Notes: generated by a model from the letters alone, not told the origin. Shown: positions 10,437 to 19,387, numbered from the stretch's first letter. The stretch: DNA of 64,000 nt from Lederbergia citrisecunda (GCF_018343695.1 NZ_JAGYPJ010000001.1:2963992-3027991); one strand, 5' to 3'. Translations and numbers: made by a program.

Positions 10437-10583
10437 GTCCATCACAAGCAGATCGATTAGCAATCTTCAAAGTCTTGTTCCTACTACAAGTCTTCATCGC
10501 TACACTTCGTTTCGCATGTTTTCTTCCCTTAGTCAAAGTCCAAATAAGGTGCGTCCATTAGCACCACGGATGTGCTTTTCTCA
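10437..10583 (-). repeat. Dispersed element, strongly diverged copy
   Basis: Read on the minus strand, segments such as CCTTATTTGG, GGGAAGAAAA and ATTGCTAATCGATCTGCTTG align in order with the copy at 28389-28553. It directly follows the stop codon of the serine hydrolase gene in sense orientation. Assignment depends on by-eye alignment. Confidence 0.45.
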
Positions 10584-10588
10584 CTTTT

Positions 10589-12013
10589 TTACTGGATATA
10601 GCCCACCAATGAAGGAACTAATGCCATATCAGATAGGCCCGGCACAGTCCAAATATTTCTTGAAACATTAATTCTTACAGCACCATGGATAAAATCACAA
10701 GTCCACGTATCGCAAAACGGAGTACCGAGTAAGCGAATCGTCACTTCAAATGTGTTGCGATTTCGCCACGTACCACTGACTGCAGCCATCACCTTTTGAC
10801 CTGCTATACTGTATTCACTTTCGATCCATTTTCCATATCCTATTTGAAACTCATGTTGTCCTTCCGAATCCCAAAAAACAAATTCTCCTTTTTCTTCTGA
10901 AAACGTAAAAGAAAAAGCTGAAATTCCCACATCATTTGGTTGAGCTTCAAAACGTTTCCCCGACCATCTATTGATATTTGGTGATGTCGTTAAAACCCTT
11001 GGTGAATCGTATGTTAGCGACGCTAATTTACGATCAAGATCAGATTGTTGACCTTCAGCAGGACCTGTCATACCTGGAAGCAAGTGGTCCCATACCAAAT
11101 TGAGGATATCCCCCATATCCATCACACCTGCCGTTATAGCAACGACTGCATCCTGTTCCGGCAAGACGACACAAAATTGACCGAATGCCCCATCCCCTCG
11201 GTATGCTCCGTGGCGACAACGCCAAAATTGATATCCGTATCCTTGTGCCCAATCATGGTCATCATTCCCATTGGATATTTGCTTACTCGTTGCTTGTTCT
11301 ACCCAGTGTTCAGGGATAATTCGTTTACCTTCCCATACTCCTTTTTGCAAGTATAGTAATCCAAATTTAGCAATATCCTCTATTTTTACGCTCATCCCTG
11401 CACCGCCAAAATGAATACCCTTAGGACAAGTAGTCGTTGTAATATCGCTCATTCCGAGTGGCTCGAATAAACGCGGCTCCAAATAGTCCAATAGCTTCAT
11501 GCCGGTCACCTTTGTTAAAATAGCAGACAACATATACGTCGCCCCTGTATTATACAAAAAGTGAGTACCAGGCTTGTGAACGATCGGCATATTTAGAAAC
11601 TCTCTCACCCAGTCGTTGCTTCTTCTTAAATTCGGAGTTGTGTCTTCATCATGACCTGTTGACATCGAAAGTAAATGACGGACCTTTAAATTAGCCATAT
11701 TCCGTTCAATTTCGTCCGTCATATATTCCAGGAAAAATGAAATAACATCATCATCCAAGGAAAGTTTGCCTTCCTCAACTGCTAAACCAATTGCGGTCGA
11801 GGTAAAACTTTTACTCAAAGAATTAAGGATATGTGGATGTTCTTCGTTATAAGGCGACCACGTTCCTTCGGCAATAACCTGTCCATGTCTTAGGACGATA
11901 AAACTGTGAACTTCAAGCTCTTCTGTTTCTAAAGCATTGACAAAATCAATAATCGATTTGGGAGAAACATTTTGTTCTTCCGGTTTACTTCTAGGTAGCT
12001 TTGTTTGAATCAT
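10589..12013 (-). CDS. Beta-lactamase-family serine hydrolase
   Basis: A 474-aa protein of the class C beta-lactamase/penicillin-binding fold (PF00144). The catalytic S-x-x-K motif is S65-L-S-K68 in ILNSLSKSFTS, and the second motif Y-x-N is YNTG in FLYNTGATYM. A C-terminal extension of about 130 residues forms a separate beta-rich domain. There is no signal peptide, so it is probably a cytosolic esterase or peptidase rather than a resistance enzyme. The ATG overlaps the TGA of the upstream carbohydrate deacetylase by one base (TGATG), so the two are translationally coupled. Confidence 0.88.
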   Translation of the reverse strand: MIQTKLPRSKPEEQNVSPKSIIDFVNALETEELEVHSFIVLRHGQVIAEGTWSPYNEEHPHILNSLSKSFTSTAIGLAVEEGKLSLDDDVISFFLEYMTDEIERNMANLKVRHLLSMSTGHDEDTTPNLRRSNDWVREFLNMPIVHKPGTHFLYNTGATYMLSAILTKVTGMKLLDYLEPRLFEPLGMSDITTTTCPKGIHFGGAGMSVKIEDIAKFGLLYLQKGVWEGKRIIPEHWVEQATSKQISNGNDDHDWAQGYGYQFWRCRHGAYRGDGAFGQFCVVLPEQDAVVAITAGVMDMGDILNLVWDHLLPGMTGPAEGQQSDLDRKLASLTYDSPRVLTTSPNINRWSGKRFEAQPNDVGISAFSFTFSEEKGEFVFWDSEGQHEFQIGYGKWIESEYSIAGQKVMAAVSGTWRNRNTFEVTIRLLGTPFCDTWTCDFIHGAVRINVSRNIWTVPGLSDMALVPSLVGYIQ

Positions 12014-12858
12014 CAAATATTCCCCCTCTGTTTATCACGAAGTTCCTTCCAACCAATCACTTTAATGTTTTCTTCTTCAAGTACTTTTTTGACTTCCGGA
12101 TCTCGGAAAATATCAAACTCATATTGTCTTGCATGCCATGTTTCCGTAATTCCTTTTAATTCTTCTGATTCATAGGAAGGGTGAAAGAGAAGTTCCGATA
12201 TACCAGGCTGTAAGTTTTTCAAGATATCTATAGCGTTCTGCTTTGACTCTTCATATCCATCCCCTTCATTAAGCCAAAATGGGAGCCCAATAACATGATC
12301 TGGATATAAAACACCTTTATGATCTGCTAATTTTATCAACTCTGACAAAGTCTCGACATGAAAGCCAGGTGGTGGATTTTTCGTAAAACGAATCGGCAAA
12401 TTGTATTCCGCTGCTACCTCAAGATGAATATCCATAAAAAATAAATAAGCACCCATATGACTATCCAAATGTGTAGGATCTACTCCCATCTGAATCGCCT
12501 TTTCAATTTGGGCAACAATCTCTTCTCTCACTTGCTCCCGATCTGCTTGAGCAACCTTTTCAAGATTTGGAGGAAAATAGCCCAATTCATTTACTAACGT
12601 ATCTACATTTCCGTTTAAATTAACTGGCCCCCATTTATAATGGTCCCATTCACTTGTCAGCGTGAGATGCACTCCCACATCAAGATTTGGATTGTTTTTC
12701 GCTGCCGTTGCAGCTTCCAAAGACCACGGGCAATTTACCATTAATGTTGTGGATGAAATAGAGCCTTCTTCCAAAAGCTTAATAATCGCTTGATTAGTAG
12801 CATGGCACATTCCAAAATCATCTGCATGTAAAATTAAAAGACGCTCATTTTTATTCAT
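12013..12858 (-). CDS. YdjC/ChbG-family carbohydrate deacetylase
   Basis: A 281-aa metal-dependent deacetylase of the ChbG/HpnK/YdjC family, which removes acetyl groups from N-acetylated sugars such as chitooligosaccharides. The family start HADDFGMCHATNQAI (D13, D14) is intact, followed by VGVHLTLTSEW and THLDSHMGAY, which supply histidine ligands. It lies in an operon with the FAD-linked oxidase upstream (40-bp gap) and the serine hydrolase downstream (1-bp overlap). The substrate is unknown. The function call is firm at family level. Confidence 0.87.
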   Translation of the reverse strand: MNKNERLLILHADDFGMCHATNQAIIKLLEEGSISSTTLMVNCPWSLEAATAAKNNPNLDVGVHLTLTSEWDHYKWGPVNLNGNVDTLVNELGYFPPNLEKVAQADREQVREEIVAQIEKAIQMGVDPTHLDSHMGAYLFFMDIHLEVAAEYNLPIRFTKNPPPGFHVETLSELIKLADHKGVLYPDHVIGLPFWLNEGDGYEESKQNAIDILKNLQPGISELLFHPSYESEELKGITETWHARQYEFDIFRDPEVKKVLEEENIKVIGWKELRDKQRGNI

Positions 12859-12898
12859 TCATCAACCTCTCGCTTCCTAATAAAATATGAATTCGCTT

Positions 12899-14266
12899 TC
12901 AACTTTCCGGTAATATTTTTCCTGGATTTAATATATCATTCGGATCGAACATTTTTTTAATAGATATCATGACGTCTAGTGCTGGACCGTGTTCTTCTTT
13001 TTGAAACTGAATTTTTCCAAACCCAACACCATGCTCGCCTGTGCAAGTTCCTCCTACTTTTAATGCATACGAAACTAGCTCTCTATTAAAACGGTTCACT
13101 TTTTTCATTTCATCTGGATCGTGGGAATTGTACAGCAAGGCGGTATGAAAGTTTCCATCCCCCACATGCCCAAGCACTCCTCCATCCAATCCATATGTAT
13201 TTAATTGATTACGTGTATATTCCACTATTTCTGGTAATTTAGAAATTGGCACACACACATCTGTACTGAGAATAGACAGATCAGGATAGCTATGACTAAA
13301 AGCATAGTGAAGATCATGGCGTGCTTTCCATAAATGAGCACGTTTCAAAGAATCAGTTTCAAATACAAAACTTCCGCAGCCCATATCTTCGACAATGGTT
13401 TTTACAAAATTGATGTCCTCTTCGTTTCCTGATTTATTGCCATGGAATTCAAGAAAAAGTGAATGTTCTTCAGGGAAGTCAGTTTCGCTAAAATGATTGA
13501 CCTGCTTTATACTTCTTGCATCTACTAGTTCTATTCTTGCAATCGGAATTCCTGCTGTTAGTATCGAAGCAGCAGCATCGACACAGCTTCGGATCGAGGA
13601 AAATGTACAACGAGCAGCCGTTATACTTTCAGGAATACCATGAAGCTTTAATGTAATTTTCGTAAAGATACCGAGGGTTCCTTCAGAGCCGATGAAAAGA
13701 CCATTCAAATGATATCCAGACGAAGATTTTTTTGCCATGCTTCCCGTCTGAATAACACGTCCATCCGCAAGGACAACCTCCATATTTAGTATCTGATCTC
13801 TCATTACCCCGTATCGAACAGCAAGGGTACCACTTGCATTAGTCGCTGCCATTCCACCAATAGATGCGTCTGCGCCCGGATCTACAGGGAAAAATAACCC
13901 GTATTTTTTTAATTCATCGTTTAATTTTAGACGAGTAATACCTGGTTGTACCTTAACAGTAAGATCTTCTGGTTTTATATCTATGATGCTTGCCATCCGT
14001 TCAAAACTCATCGATATTCCTTTTTTTATTGGTATGGCCTGCCCTTCAAGCCCAGAGCCTGCCCCGTAAGGAACTAATGGGACTTTGCGGTCATTTGCGA
14101 AGGCAGCTATTTTTTGCACATCTTCCGTTGATTCCGGAAAAACGACGACATTAGGCTCGACTTTCGCATGGTGGGATTCATCACCCGAATGATGTCTTAA
14201 TATTGTTTCATTAATAGAAGCCTTGTCTTTCCCGACCAAGACACACAGTTCCTCATATAGATTCAT
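12899..14266 (-). CDS. glcD: FAD-linked oxidase, GlcD/D-lactate dehydrogenase family
   Basis: A 455-aa flavoprotein of the VAO/PCMH type that oxidises 2-hydroxy acids such as glycolate or D-lactate. The FAD-binding half shows VPYGAGSGLEGQAIP and DPGADASIGGMAATNASGT. The C-terminal half shows HVGDGNFH and the family ending GGTCTGEHGVG...NPGKILP. Length fits GlcD subunits (B. subtilis YsfC is similar). No glcF or iron-sulfur partner is adjacent, so it may act alone. The ATG is preceded by AGGAGGGG. It is the first gene of the glcD-ydjC-hydrolase operon. Confidence 0.9.
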   Translation of the reverse strand: MNLYEELCVLVGKDKASINETILRHHSGDESHHAKVEPNVVVFPESTEDVQKIAAFANDRKVPLVPYGAGSGLEGQAIPIKKGISMSFERMASIIDIKPEDLTVKVQPGITRLKLNDELKKYGLFFPVDPGADASIGGMAATNASGTLAVRYGVMRDQILNMEVVLADGRVIQTGSMAKKSSSGYHLNGLFIGSEGTLGIFTKITLKLHGIPESITAARCTFSSIRSCVDAAASILTAGIPIARIELVDARSIKQVNHFSETDFPEEHSLFLEFHGNKSGNEEDINFVKTIVEDMGCGSFVFETDSLKRAHLWKARHDLHYAFSHSYPDLSILSTDVCVPISKLPEIVEYTRNQLNTYGLDGGVLGHVGDGNFHTALLYNSHDPDEMKKVNRFNRELVSYALKVGGTCTGEHGVGFGKIQFQKEEHGPALDVMISIKKMFDPNDILNPGKILPES

Positions 14267-14655
14267 TCCACCCCTCCTTTTTTATATTTTGAGATTAACT
14301 AAATAATACCATAAAATATTAGCCTAAAATTGGATTTTATTTATCCCAATTTCATTCATTTCTTGAATTTCAAATAAAAAAAAAGATACACTATGAATAT
14401 ATATATTTTTAAGAAATTGGGATTCCATGAAAATGAACAGTTTATATACAACTCTTTCATCTACGAATATGCATTCATGAAAATCGAATTGTGGACTTGA
14501 GAAAGAATAGAGAAATTAATGGCAAAACAGTTTCATATTTTCATAACCTACGCTGGATCGTATGAGGTGAGGTTTTTGTTGTCCCCATTCATTAACAAAA
14601 GAAAGTTGTTCATGCATTATATTTACCCAAATCTAATATTGGAGGTTACTACGTA
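14267..14655. other. AT-rich intergenic region, divergent promoters
   Basis: The 389-bp gap between divergent genes is very AT-rich. I see no RNA gene or operator I can support. A 45-codon frame at 14519-14656 touches the next gene start (TAATG) but has no convincing ribosome binding site and is not called. Confidence 0.5.
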
Positions 14656-15306
14656 ATGCACAAAATTAGCGGAGAACCATCAAATTTAAATGCATTTGAA
14701 CGCTTTGCGAAAAAATCAGTGTGGCCTGCTTACGCAGGATGTGTTTGGGCACTCCTTTATGCGGTTTTTGTTCGATTTTTAGAGGCCACGGGTGGCGGAA
14801 TTATTTCTACGTACGGTCAAATGGAAGATCCAGAAGCATTAGCCATGGCTAGCTACATCGCTGGGGTTGCTATCATGTTCTGTGGTTTTTGCTTGCTGGG
14901 ACTAGTTAGACCATGGGGAAAAAAGGTTCCTCAATGGATCCCATTGATTGGCGAAAAAAACATCCATCCGCTTGTTTTGCTTACCCCTACCCTTCTCGGT
15001 ACAGCCTTTTTACTTGCACATGCGGTAAGTGGAATGTTGACAAAAGCCTTCTTTTTGGCTGGAATCATTACCATTGATTTTCCTGGGTGGGCAGAATTGA
15101 ACACTCGCAGCTTAGCATTATGGGATCTTTTCTTCTATGAACCTTGGTTTCTCATAATGGGCTTGCTTGCCGGATTATCGGCCGCCCATTACGCACTCAC
15201 TTCCGCCATTCGACTTACAGTAATCAAAAGATTTACTATTTATTATTTGCTGTTTGTTTTACTCCTGATCATACTTTTTGTAGTAGGGACCATTGTTAAA
15301 TTTTGA
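14656..15306 (+). CDS. Multi-pass membrane protein of unknown function
   Basis: A 216-aa protein with about five hydrophobic segments, at roughly residues 24-44, 66-86, 105-128, 155-175 and 188-212. A short polar N-terminus precedes the first. I do not recognise the family with confidence; it superficially resembles small integral-membrane DUF proteins such as DUF3995. The ATG follows GGAGG at a good distance. It stands alone between the divergent glcD operon and the convergent bioB. Confidence 0.7.
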   Translation: MHKISGEPSNLNAFERFAKKSVWPAYAGCVWALLYAVFVRFLEATGGGIISTYGQMEDPEALAMASYIAGVAIMFCGFCLLGLVRPWGKKVPQWIPLIGEKNIHPLVLLTPTLLGTAFLLAHAVSGMLTKAFFLAGIITIDFPGWAELNTRSLALWDLFFYEPWFLIMGLLAGLSAAHYALTSAIRLTVIKRFTIYYLLFVLLLIILFVVGTIVKF

Positions 15307-15377
15307 AAAATTACTTTATAGCCTTCTTAAAGATCCGCACATAGAGATGATAATAAAACTAGTATTTGACCAAACAA

Positions 15378-15418
15378 ATAGACGTATGGTCCCGCATTCT
15401 GTGGACCCGTACGTCTAT
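15378..15418 (+). other. Long imperfect hairpin downstream of membrane protein gene
   Basis: ATAGACGTATGGTCC pairs with GGACCCGTACGTCTAT across a 10-base loop, with one bulge. No T-run follows on either strand, so it may be a 3' stabilising hairpin or a processed RNA structure rather than a classical terminator. Confidence 0.5.
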
Positions 15419-15420
15419 GA

Positions 15421-15595
15421 AAAGGCGCTTAAGCTATTCTTTGTCCAGCTGCTGCGCCTATCGACTTGCAAACTTCTTGTCCTTCTCCCTACGATAAGTC
15501 AACATTGATTCGCCTTCTAGGCTCATCGTGTTTCCTTTATCTCAGTCGAAGGCCCTGAAGTTTCTGCGTCGATGAACAGGCGCTTTCGCTTTTCT
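15421..15595 (-). repeat. Dispersed ~150-nt structured element, copy B
   Basis: On the minus strand the copy begins AAGCGAAAGCGCCTG, contains the conserved core GATAAAGGAAACACG...GACTTATCGTAGG, and ends near ATAGGCGCAGCAGCTGGAC. It starts two bases after the bioB stop, in sense orientation, so it lies in the bioYB 3' UTR. It is diverged from copies A and D but retains the core and the ends. Confidence 0.75.
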
Positions 15596-15597
15596 AA

Positions 15598-16605
15598 TTA
15601 TAGAGCTTTTGCAATTTCTCTATCTAGCGGCTCAAGATCGACTTCAAAGCCCATATCCTCCAACATTTGCTTATCCGCCAATCCTTCCTGTCCTTCTGTC
15701 GTTAAGTAATCTCCGATAAAGATCGAGTTGGCTGGGTATAATCCGAGTGGCTGCAAGCTTCTTAAATTCACTTCACGTCCGCCGGAAATCCGGATTTCTT
15801 TTGTCGGATTTATAAATCGGAACAAGCATAAAACTTTTAGGCAATAGCGTGGATTAAGTTCATCCGTACCTTCGAGCGGAGTCCCATCGATCGCATGTAA
15901 AAAATTCACCGGAATTGAATCAGCATCCAATATTTTCAAACTGCGAGCCATATTAATGACATCTTCCGGTGTTTCTTTCATTCCAACAATGACACCTGAA
16001 CATGGTGAAATACCAGAACTTTTAACAATCCCAACTGTATTCACCCGGTCTTCATATGTATGGGAGGTTGTAATATTAGAATGATGCTGACTTGAAGTAT
16101 TGATATTGTGATTGTAGCGGTCTACCCCTGCCTCTTTTAGTCTCTCAGCTTGCTCAGGTTTCAAAATACCGAGACAGGCGCAAACCGTCATATGTTGATG
16201 AGCCTCTTTTATTTCCTTCACTGCGCTAGCGACGATATCTAATTCTCGATTTGCTGGCCCTCTCCCACTTGCTACAATACAATACGTACCTGCATTCAAC
16301 TCTGAAGCTCTTTTGGCACCTGCGACGATTTCATCTTTTTTCATCATCGAGTATTTTTCAATCGGGGCCTTCGAGACGATAGATTGAGCACAGTAGCCAC
16401 AGTTTTCCGGACATAATCCCGATTTTGTATTGATGATCATATTTAATTTCACTTTATTACCATAAAAATGTTTGCGAACGCGGTATGCTGCATGAAGCAA
16501 CAGCAGCAACTCATCGTCAGGGCATTGTAAAACAGCAAGGGCTTCCTCATTCGTCAATTCTCTTCCTGCCAATGCTTTCTCTGCTAATTTATCAAAATCA
16601 TTCAT
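15598..16605 (-). CDS. bioB: Biotin synthase
   Basis: A radical SAM enzyme that inserts sulfur into dethiobiotin in the last step of biotin synthesis. The SAM-cluster motif CPENCGYCAQS gives C65, C69 and C72 counted from the ATG at 16605. Downstream conserved segments include YNHNINTSSQHH, which holds the family asparagines, and CSGVIVGMKET. The length of 335 aa is typical. I chose the ATG at 16605, with GGTGG eight bases upstream, over a GTG four codons earlier. It is directly downstream of bioY under one BirA-controlled promoter. The rest of the biotin operon (bioWAFDI) is not in the window. Confidence 0.95.
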   Translation of the reverse strand: MNDFDKLAEKALAGRELTNEEALAVLQCPDDELLLLLHAAYRVRKHFYGNKVKLNMIINTKSGLCPENCGYCAQSIVSKAPIEKYSMMKKDEIVAGAKRASELNAGTYCIVASGRGPANRELDIVASAVKEIKEAHQHMTVCACLGILKPEQAERLKEAGVDRYNHNINTSSQHHSNITTSHTYEDRVNTVGIVKSSGISPCSGVIVGMKETPEDVINMARSLKILDADSIPVNFLHAIDGTPLEGTDELNPRYCLKVLCLFRFINPTKEIRISGGREVNLRSLQPLGLYPANSIFIGDYLTTEGQEGLADKQMLEDMGFEVDLEPLDREIAKAL

Positions 16606-16620
16606 ATCCAAATCCACCTA

Positions 16621-17208
16621 TCAAGATCTTTTCACGATTTTTTGCATTCTATGAGCGAATATGCCTGCTAGAACTGCAAGAAACATATCTTTCGGAAATG
16701 GAACAGCCATCCACATCCAGGCCACCTTATAAGAAAATGCAGCCGGAGCCGCCGCCCATACTTTATAAGCTACATACATCAAATTGGTACCGATTAAATA
16801 GCTTAAGATAGTTCCGATTAAAGCCGCGATAATATAAGAAGGTAGTTTATTATTTTTTTCAATGATTTTTCCAGTTACGTATGCTGTTACAATAAAAGAT
16901 AGAATGAATCCGAATGTTGGACTAAGGATTTGAGTAGGTCCCCCCATAAATTTTGCAAATACGGGCGCACCTACAAGTCCGATAAACATATATACCGCCA
17001 TAGAAATCGCACCGAGACGACTCCCCAAAAACGCACCCGCCAACACAGCGAAGAACGTTTGCAACGTAATCGGCACTCCCCCGATCGTCATGAACGGAAT
17101 AAAAGAAGTAATATTTGCTCCAATCATCATTAATGCTGAGAACATGCTGACATACACCATATCAAGTGTTCTAAGGTTATTTTTTGTTTTAACAGTTGCA
17201 GTACTCAT
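16621..17208 (-). CDS. bioY: Biotin ECF transporter substrate-binding component BioY
   Basis: A 195-aa integral membrane S-component that binds biotin with high affinity. It shows about six transmembrane helices and the family segments GGVPITLQTFFAVLAGAFLGSRLG and GGPTQILSPTFGF. The ATG follows GAGGTG. It is the first gene of a bioY-bioB operon. The combination of uptake and the final synthetic step, with the BirA operator in front, indicates salvage of biotin or dethiobiotin under biotin repression. Confidence 0.94.
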   Translation of the reverse strand: MSTATVKTKNNLRTLDMVYVSMFSALMMIGANITSFIPFMTIGGVPITLQTFFAVLAGAFLGSRLGAISMAVYMFIGLVGAPVFAKFMGGPTQILSPTFGFILSFIVTAYVTGKIIEKNNKLPSYIIAALIGTILSYLIGTNLMYVAYKVWAAAPAAFSYKVAWMWMAVPFPKDMFLAVLAGIFAHRMQKIVKRS

Positions 17209-17238
17209 TTTTTCACCTCAAATTTTTACTATAATAAG

Positions 17239-17267
17239 AGAATAATGGTATGACTATTATATGTCAA
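17239..17267 (-). promoter_or_regulatory. bioYB promoter
   Basis: On the minus strand TTGACA (17262-17267) and TATTCT (17239-17244) are separated by exactly 17 bp. The -35 hexamer lies within the proximal arm of the BirA operator. Confidence 0.8.
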
Positions 17268-17292
17268 CTTAAAATATTTTATGGTTAACATA
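17260..17292. promoter_or_regulatory. BirA (biotin repressor) operator
   Basis: The arms TATGTCAAC and GTTAACATA are inverted repeats with one mismatch, separated by 15 bp. This matches the Firmicutes BirA box (TTGTTAAC-N15-GTTAACAA type). It covers the -35 element of bioYB, so bound BirA-biotinyl-AMP should block transcription. Confidence 0.85.
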
Positions 17293-17301
17293 TATTTTTT
17301 T

Positions 17302-17327
17302 TGTAACGAAACGGATTTTCATGGTAC
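17302..17327 (+). promoter_or_regulatory. Candidate ECF-type autoregulatory promoter
   Basis: TGTAAC (17302-17307) and GTAC (17324-17327) are separated by 16 bp upstream of the ECF sigma gene. The -35 matches the AAC-containing ECF class, and the spacing is right. The -10 is weaker than the usual CGTC or CGTA. Confidence 0.4.
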
Positions 17328-17360
17328 TAAATTAGTGAAGAGCTTAGGGAGGAGGGCAAC

Positions 17361-17858
17361 ATGAGCGAGCTTGAAAGGCTATATGAAGAAATTCAGCCGA
17401 AAATTTACGCTTTTTTCTTTATAAAAACATCTGATAAATCTGCTGCAGAAGATTTAACTCATGATGTATTTTACGAAGCAATTAAAGGAATTCATTCATT
17501 CTCTGGAAAATCCTCGCTTCAAACTTGGATATTTTCCATCGCTAAAAATGTATTGAGAAAATATTATCGATCAAAAAAATATGCTACTGGCCTTCATGAA
17601 AAGCTCACTCTTGATGTCCCTGAACTACCAAGTTCTCCCGAGGATGTATATATGATGAAGGAAGGACATGTAAATTTAGTACATAAAATCAGTAGCTTAG
17701 ATGAAGTCCAGAAAGAAATTATTACGCTGCGACTATATGGTGAATTGTCTTTTAAAGAAATTGGAGAACTCATCAATAAAAGCGAAAACTACGTACGAGT
17801 CACATTTCATCGGGCGAAACTGCGACTTCAAAAAGAAATGGGGTTGAACCATGAATAA
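17361..17858 (+). CDS. ECF-family RNA polymerase sigma factor
   Basis: A 165-aa group IV sigma factor. Region 2 covers about residues 5-70 (YAFFFIKTSDKSAAEDLTHDVFYEA, then the promoter-melting segment SSLQTWIFSIAKN). Region 4 covers about 108-160 (RLYGELSFKEIGELINKSENYVRVTFHRAK). Regions 1 and 3 are absent, as expected. The ATG follows GGGAGGAGGG. Its last codons overlap the next gene, a zinc-finger anti-sigma candidate, by 8 bp. I cannot tie it to a specific B. subtilis sigma; the operon architecture resembles sigY or ylaC units. Confidence 0.92.
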   Translation: MSELERLYEEIQPKIYAFFFIKTSDKSAAEDLTHDVFYEAIKGIHSFSGKSSLQTWIFSIAKNVLRKYYRSKKYATGLHEKLTLDVPELPSSPEDVYMMKEGHVNLVHKISSLDEVQKEIITLRLYGELSFKEIGELINKSENYVRVTFHRAKLRLQKEMGLNHE

Positions 17859-18384
17859 AGACTGCTCAATAGTAGAAGATCTTCTACCCCTTTATAACGA
17901 AGGATTGCTCCAAGATGAAACGACAGAATGGGTAGAAGCACATTTAGAAAATTGCGAGAATTGCCGTGAACTGGCACTTCTTTCAAAAGAACCAATTGAA
18001 AAAGAAATCATTACATCAACGATTGATACCGAAAGTATGATAAAAAAAATAAATTTAAAACTATCTATTTATCAAATTATTTTTGTAGCTATTTCGTTTA
18101 TATTTGCAATAAAAACATCATTATTGCATGAAAGCTTTGGTTTTATCTTAACCTACCCTATTCTAGGATTGATTACATTTTTATTTTATCGGCGTTTTTT
18201 AATCGTCACTGTGATTGCTTTTTTACCGAACTTTATTTGGTCAATGATTGATATTGCATCAATGTCGGTTAACGCAAACATCGGTTCCATCTTCCTTGCT
18301 GGTATACATCTAATTCTAGCTTTAGTTGGTAGTGTAATCGGCTTACTTATTTTAAAACTTAGAGAAAGAGGTCCAGCATCATGA
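17851..18384 (+). CDS. Zinc-finger anti-sigma factor, membrane-bound
   Basis: A 177-aa protein with an N-terminal zinc-binding anti-sigma domain: the H-x3-C-x2-C signature appears in EAHLENCENCREL, and an earlier cysteine is at C5. About four transmembrane helices follow from residue 70 to the end. It is expected to hold the adjacent ECF sigma factor at the membrane until a signal arrives. It overlaps the sigma gene by 8 bp and the next gene by 4 bp (ATGA), so all three are translationally coupled. The inducing signal is unknown. Confidence 0.85.
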   Translation: MNKDCSIVEDLLPLYNEGLLQDETTEWVEAHLENCENCRELALLSKEPIEKEIITSTIDTESMIKKINLKLSIYQIIFVAISFIFAIKTSLLHESFGFILTYPILGLITFLFYRRFLIVTVIAFLPNFIWSMIDIASMSVNANIGSIFLAGIHLILALVGSVIGLLILKLRERGPAS

Positions 18385-19103
18385 CTCTGAAAAAATGGAT
18401 TTATTTGTTTCTCATCATTGTTCTCGTCGTCCCCATTTTATTTTTTTACAACGCTTTTAATGGGAATCCTGCGTGGAAGTACTTTTCTAATAAGGCGGTA
18501 AAACATTACTTGCAAGACACGTATCCCGGGGAAGAGTTCGTCATTCATGATGGTTTTTATAATTTTAAAGTGAGCGGATATTCATATAAAGTAAGGAAAG
18601 TTGGGGATGAACGTCAAAAAAATTACGAGTTTACTGTCTCTGGTTTTTGGAAGCCTACTGTAATATATGATGAAATTTATTATGATAATTTAGATCTACC
18701 TCTTATTGAAAAATTGGAAAAGGAGGCAATTTCAGAGCTGAAAGAACTTTTGAAAGATAAAGTTAAACGGATTGTGGATATGAGCGTGCAAATTGAAGTG
18801 TTGAAAGGAACATATAGTTTAGATACTCATTGGAGCAAGGATTTAAAGTTGGAAAAACCAATCTACATTCATCTTATCGTAGATGCTACGAATATGAGTA
18901 AGGAGGATGCCTTAGAAACTGTACGTTCCATTCAACAAGCTCTTAATACAGACCATTATTCATATGAGGGAGTCAGTTTTAACGGAAATTTATTCGATAA
19001 TAAAACAATTGAAAAAGATGAACTCGGGTACGTCAAATACTCGGTTGGTTTTGAAAAGGATTCAAATATTGAGTTAAACGATATTGAGGAATACAATCAA
19101 TAA
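18381..19103 (+). CDS. Membrane-anchored protein in ECF operon (YfjL-like)
   Basis: A 240-aa protein with one N-terminal membrane anchor (residues 5-24) and a polar extracytoplasmic domain. The segment YLQDTYPGEEFVIHDGFYNFK resembles B. subtilis YfjL-type proteins of unknown function. The external domain could sense an envelope signal for the sigma/anti-sigma pair. It starts within the end of the anti-sigma gene (ATGA overlap). The role is inferred from context only. Confidence 0.65.
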   Translation: MTLKKWIYLFLIIVLVVPILFFYNAFNGNPAWKYFSNKAVKHYLQDTYPGEEFVIHDGFYNFKVSGYSYKVRKVGDERQKNYEFTVSGFWKPTVIYDEIYYDNLDLPLIEKLEKEAISELKELLKDKVKRIVDMSVQIEVLKGTYSLDTHWSKDLKLEKPIYIHLIVDATNMSKEDALETVRSIQQALNTDHYSYEGVSFNGNLFDNKTIEKDELGYVKYSVGFEKDSNIELNDIEEYNQ

Positions 19104-19124
19104 TATTTTGAGGAGATGATTTAT

Positions 19125-19382
19125 ATGTGGGAAATTCCATTTTACGCGATTTTAGCGCCAATCATTACAATATTACTTTCTTTATTTTGTTCAATGAAGC
19201 TGAGAAATTATTATTTGGCACCGTTAATTATTTTTGCAGGTCTAAACGTGCTTACTATCGTTTTACCAATGGTCCAAAACGTTGGTTGGCAAGCATTATT
19301 TGGTTGGGCAGCATTTTATACAGTAGTATCACTAATGATTTCTTTAATAGTAAAATTAGTAAGTGCAAAAATAGCAGCCTAA
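19125..19382 (+). CDS. Small membrane protein in ECF operon (DUF2651-like)
   Basis: An 85-aa, almost entirely hydrophobic protein with about three transmembrane helices. I chose the ATG at 19125, since AGGAG at 19111-19115 has the right spacing; another ATG at 19116 touches that site. The sequence looks like the small DUF2651 membrane family, but this is tentative. It lies 21 bp after the YfjL-like gene and before the operon terminator, so it is the last gene of the ECF operon. Confidence 0.6.
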   Translation: MWEIPFYAILAPIITILLSLFCSMKLRNYYLAPLIIFAGLNVLTIVLPMVQNVGWQALFGWAAFYTVVSLMISLIVKLVSAKIAA

Positions 19383-19387
19383 AAGGA

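Larger units (their letters stand above)
10187..10588. other. Intergenic region between gdhA and serine hydrolase
   Basis: The 402-bp gap contains no gene. It holds a full dispersed element (10194-10338), the gdhA terminator (10400-10434) and a diverged element copy in opposite orientation (10437-10583). Confidence 0.8.

Noticed and set aside
10589-12013. Beta-lactam resistance gene
   Set aside because: The protein has the S-x-x-K fold but no signal peptide, and it sits in an operon with a sugar deacetylase, so an esterase-type role is more likely.
14519-14656. 45-codon frame ending TAATG on the start of the membrane protein gene
   Set aside because: The overlap is suggestive of coupling, but there is no clear ribosome binding site and the peptide resembles translated AT-rich DNA.
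15378-15418. Intrinsic terminator
   Set aside because: The hairpin is strong but neither strand has a T-run after it, so it is listed as an RNA hairpin only.
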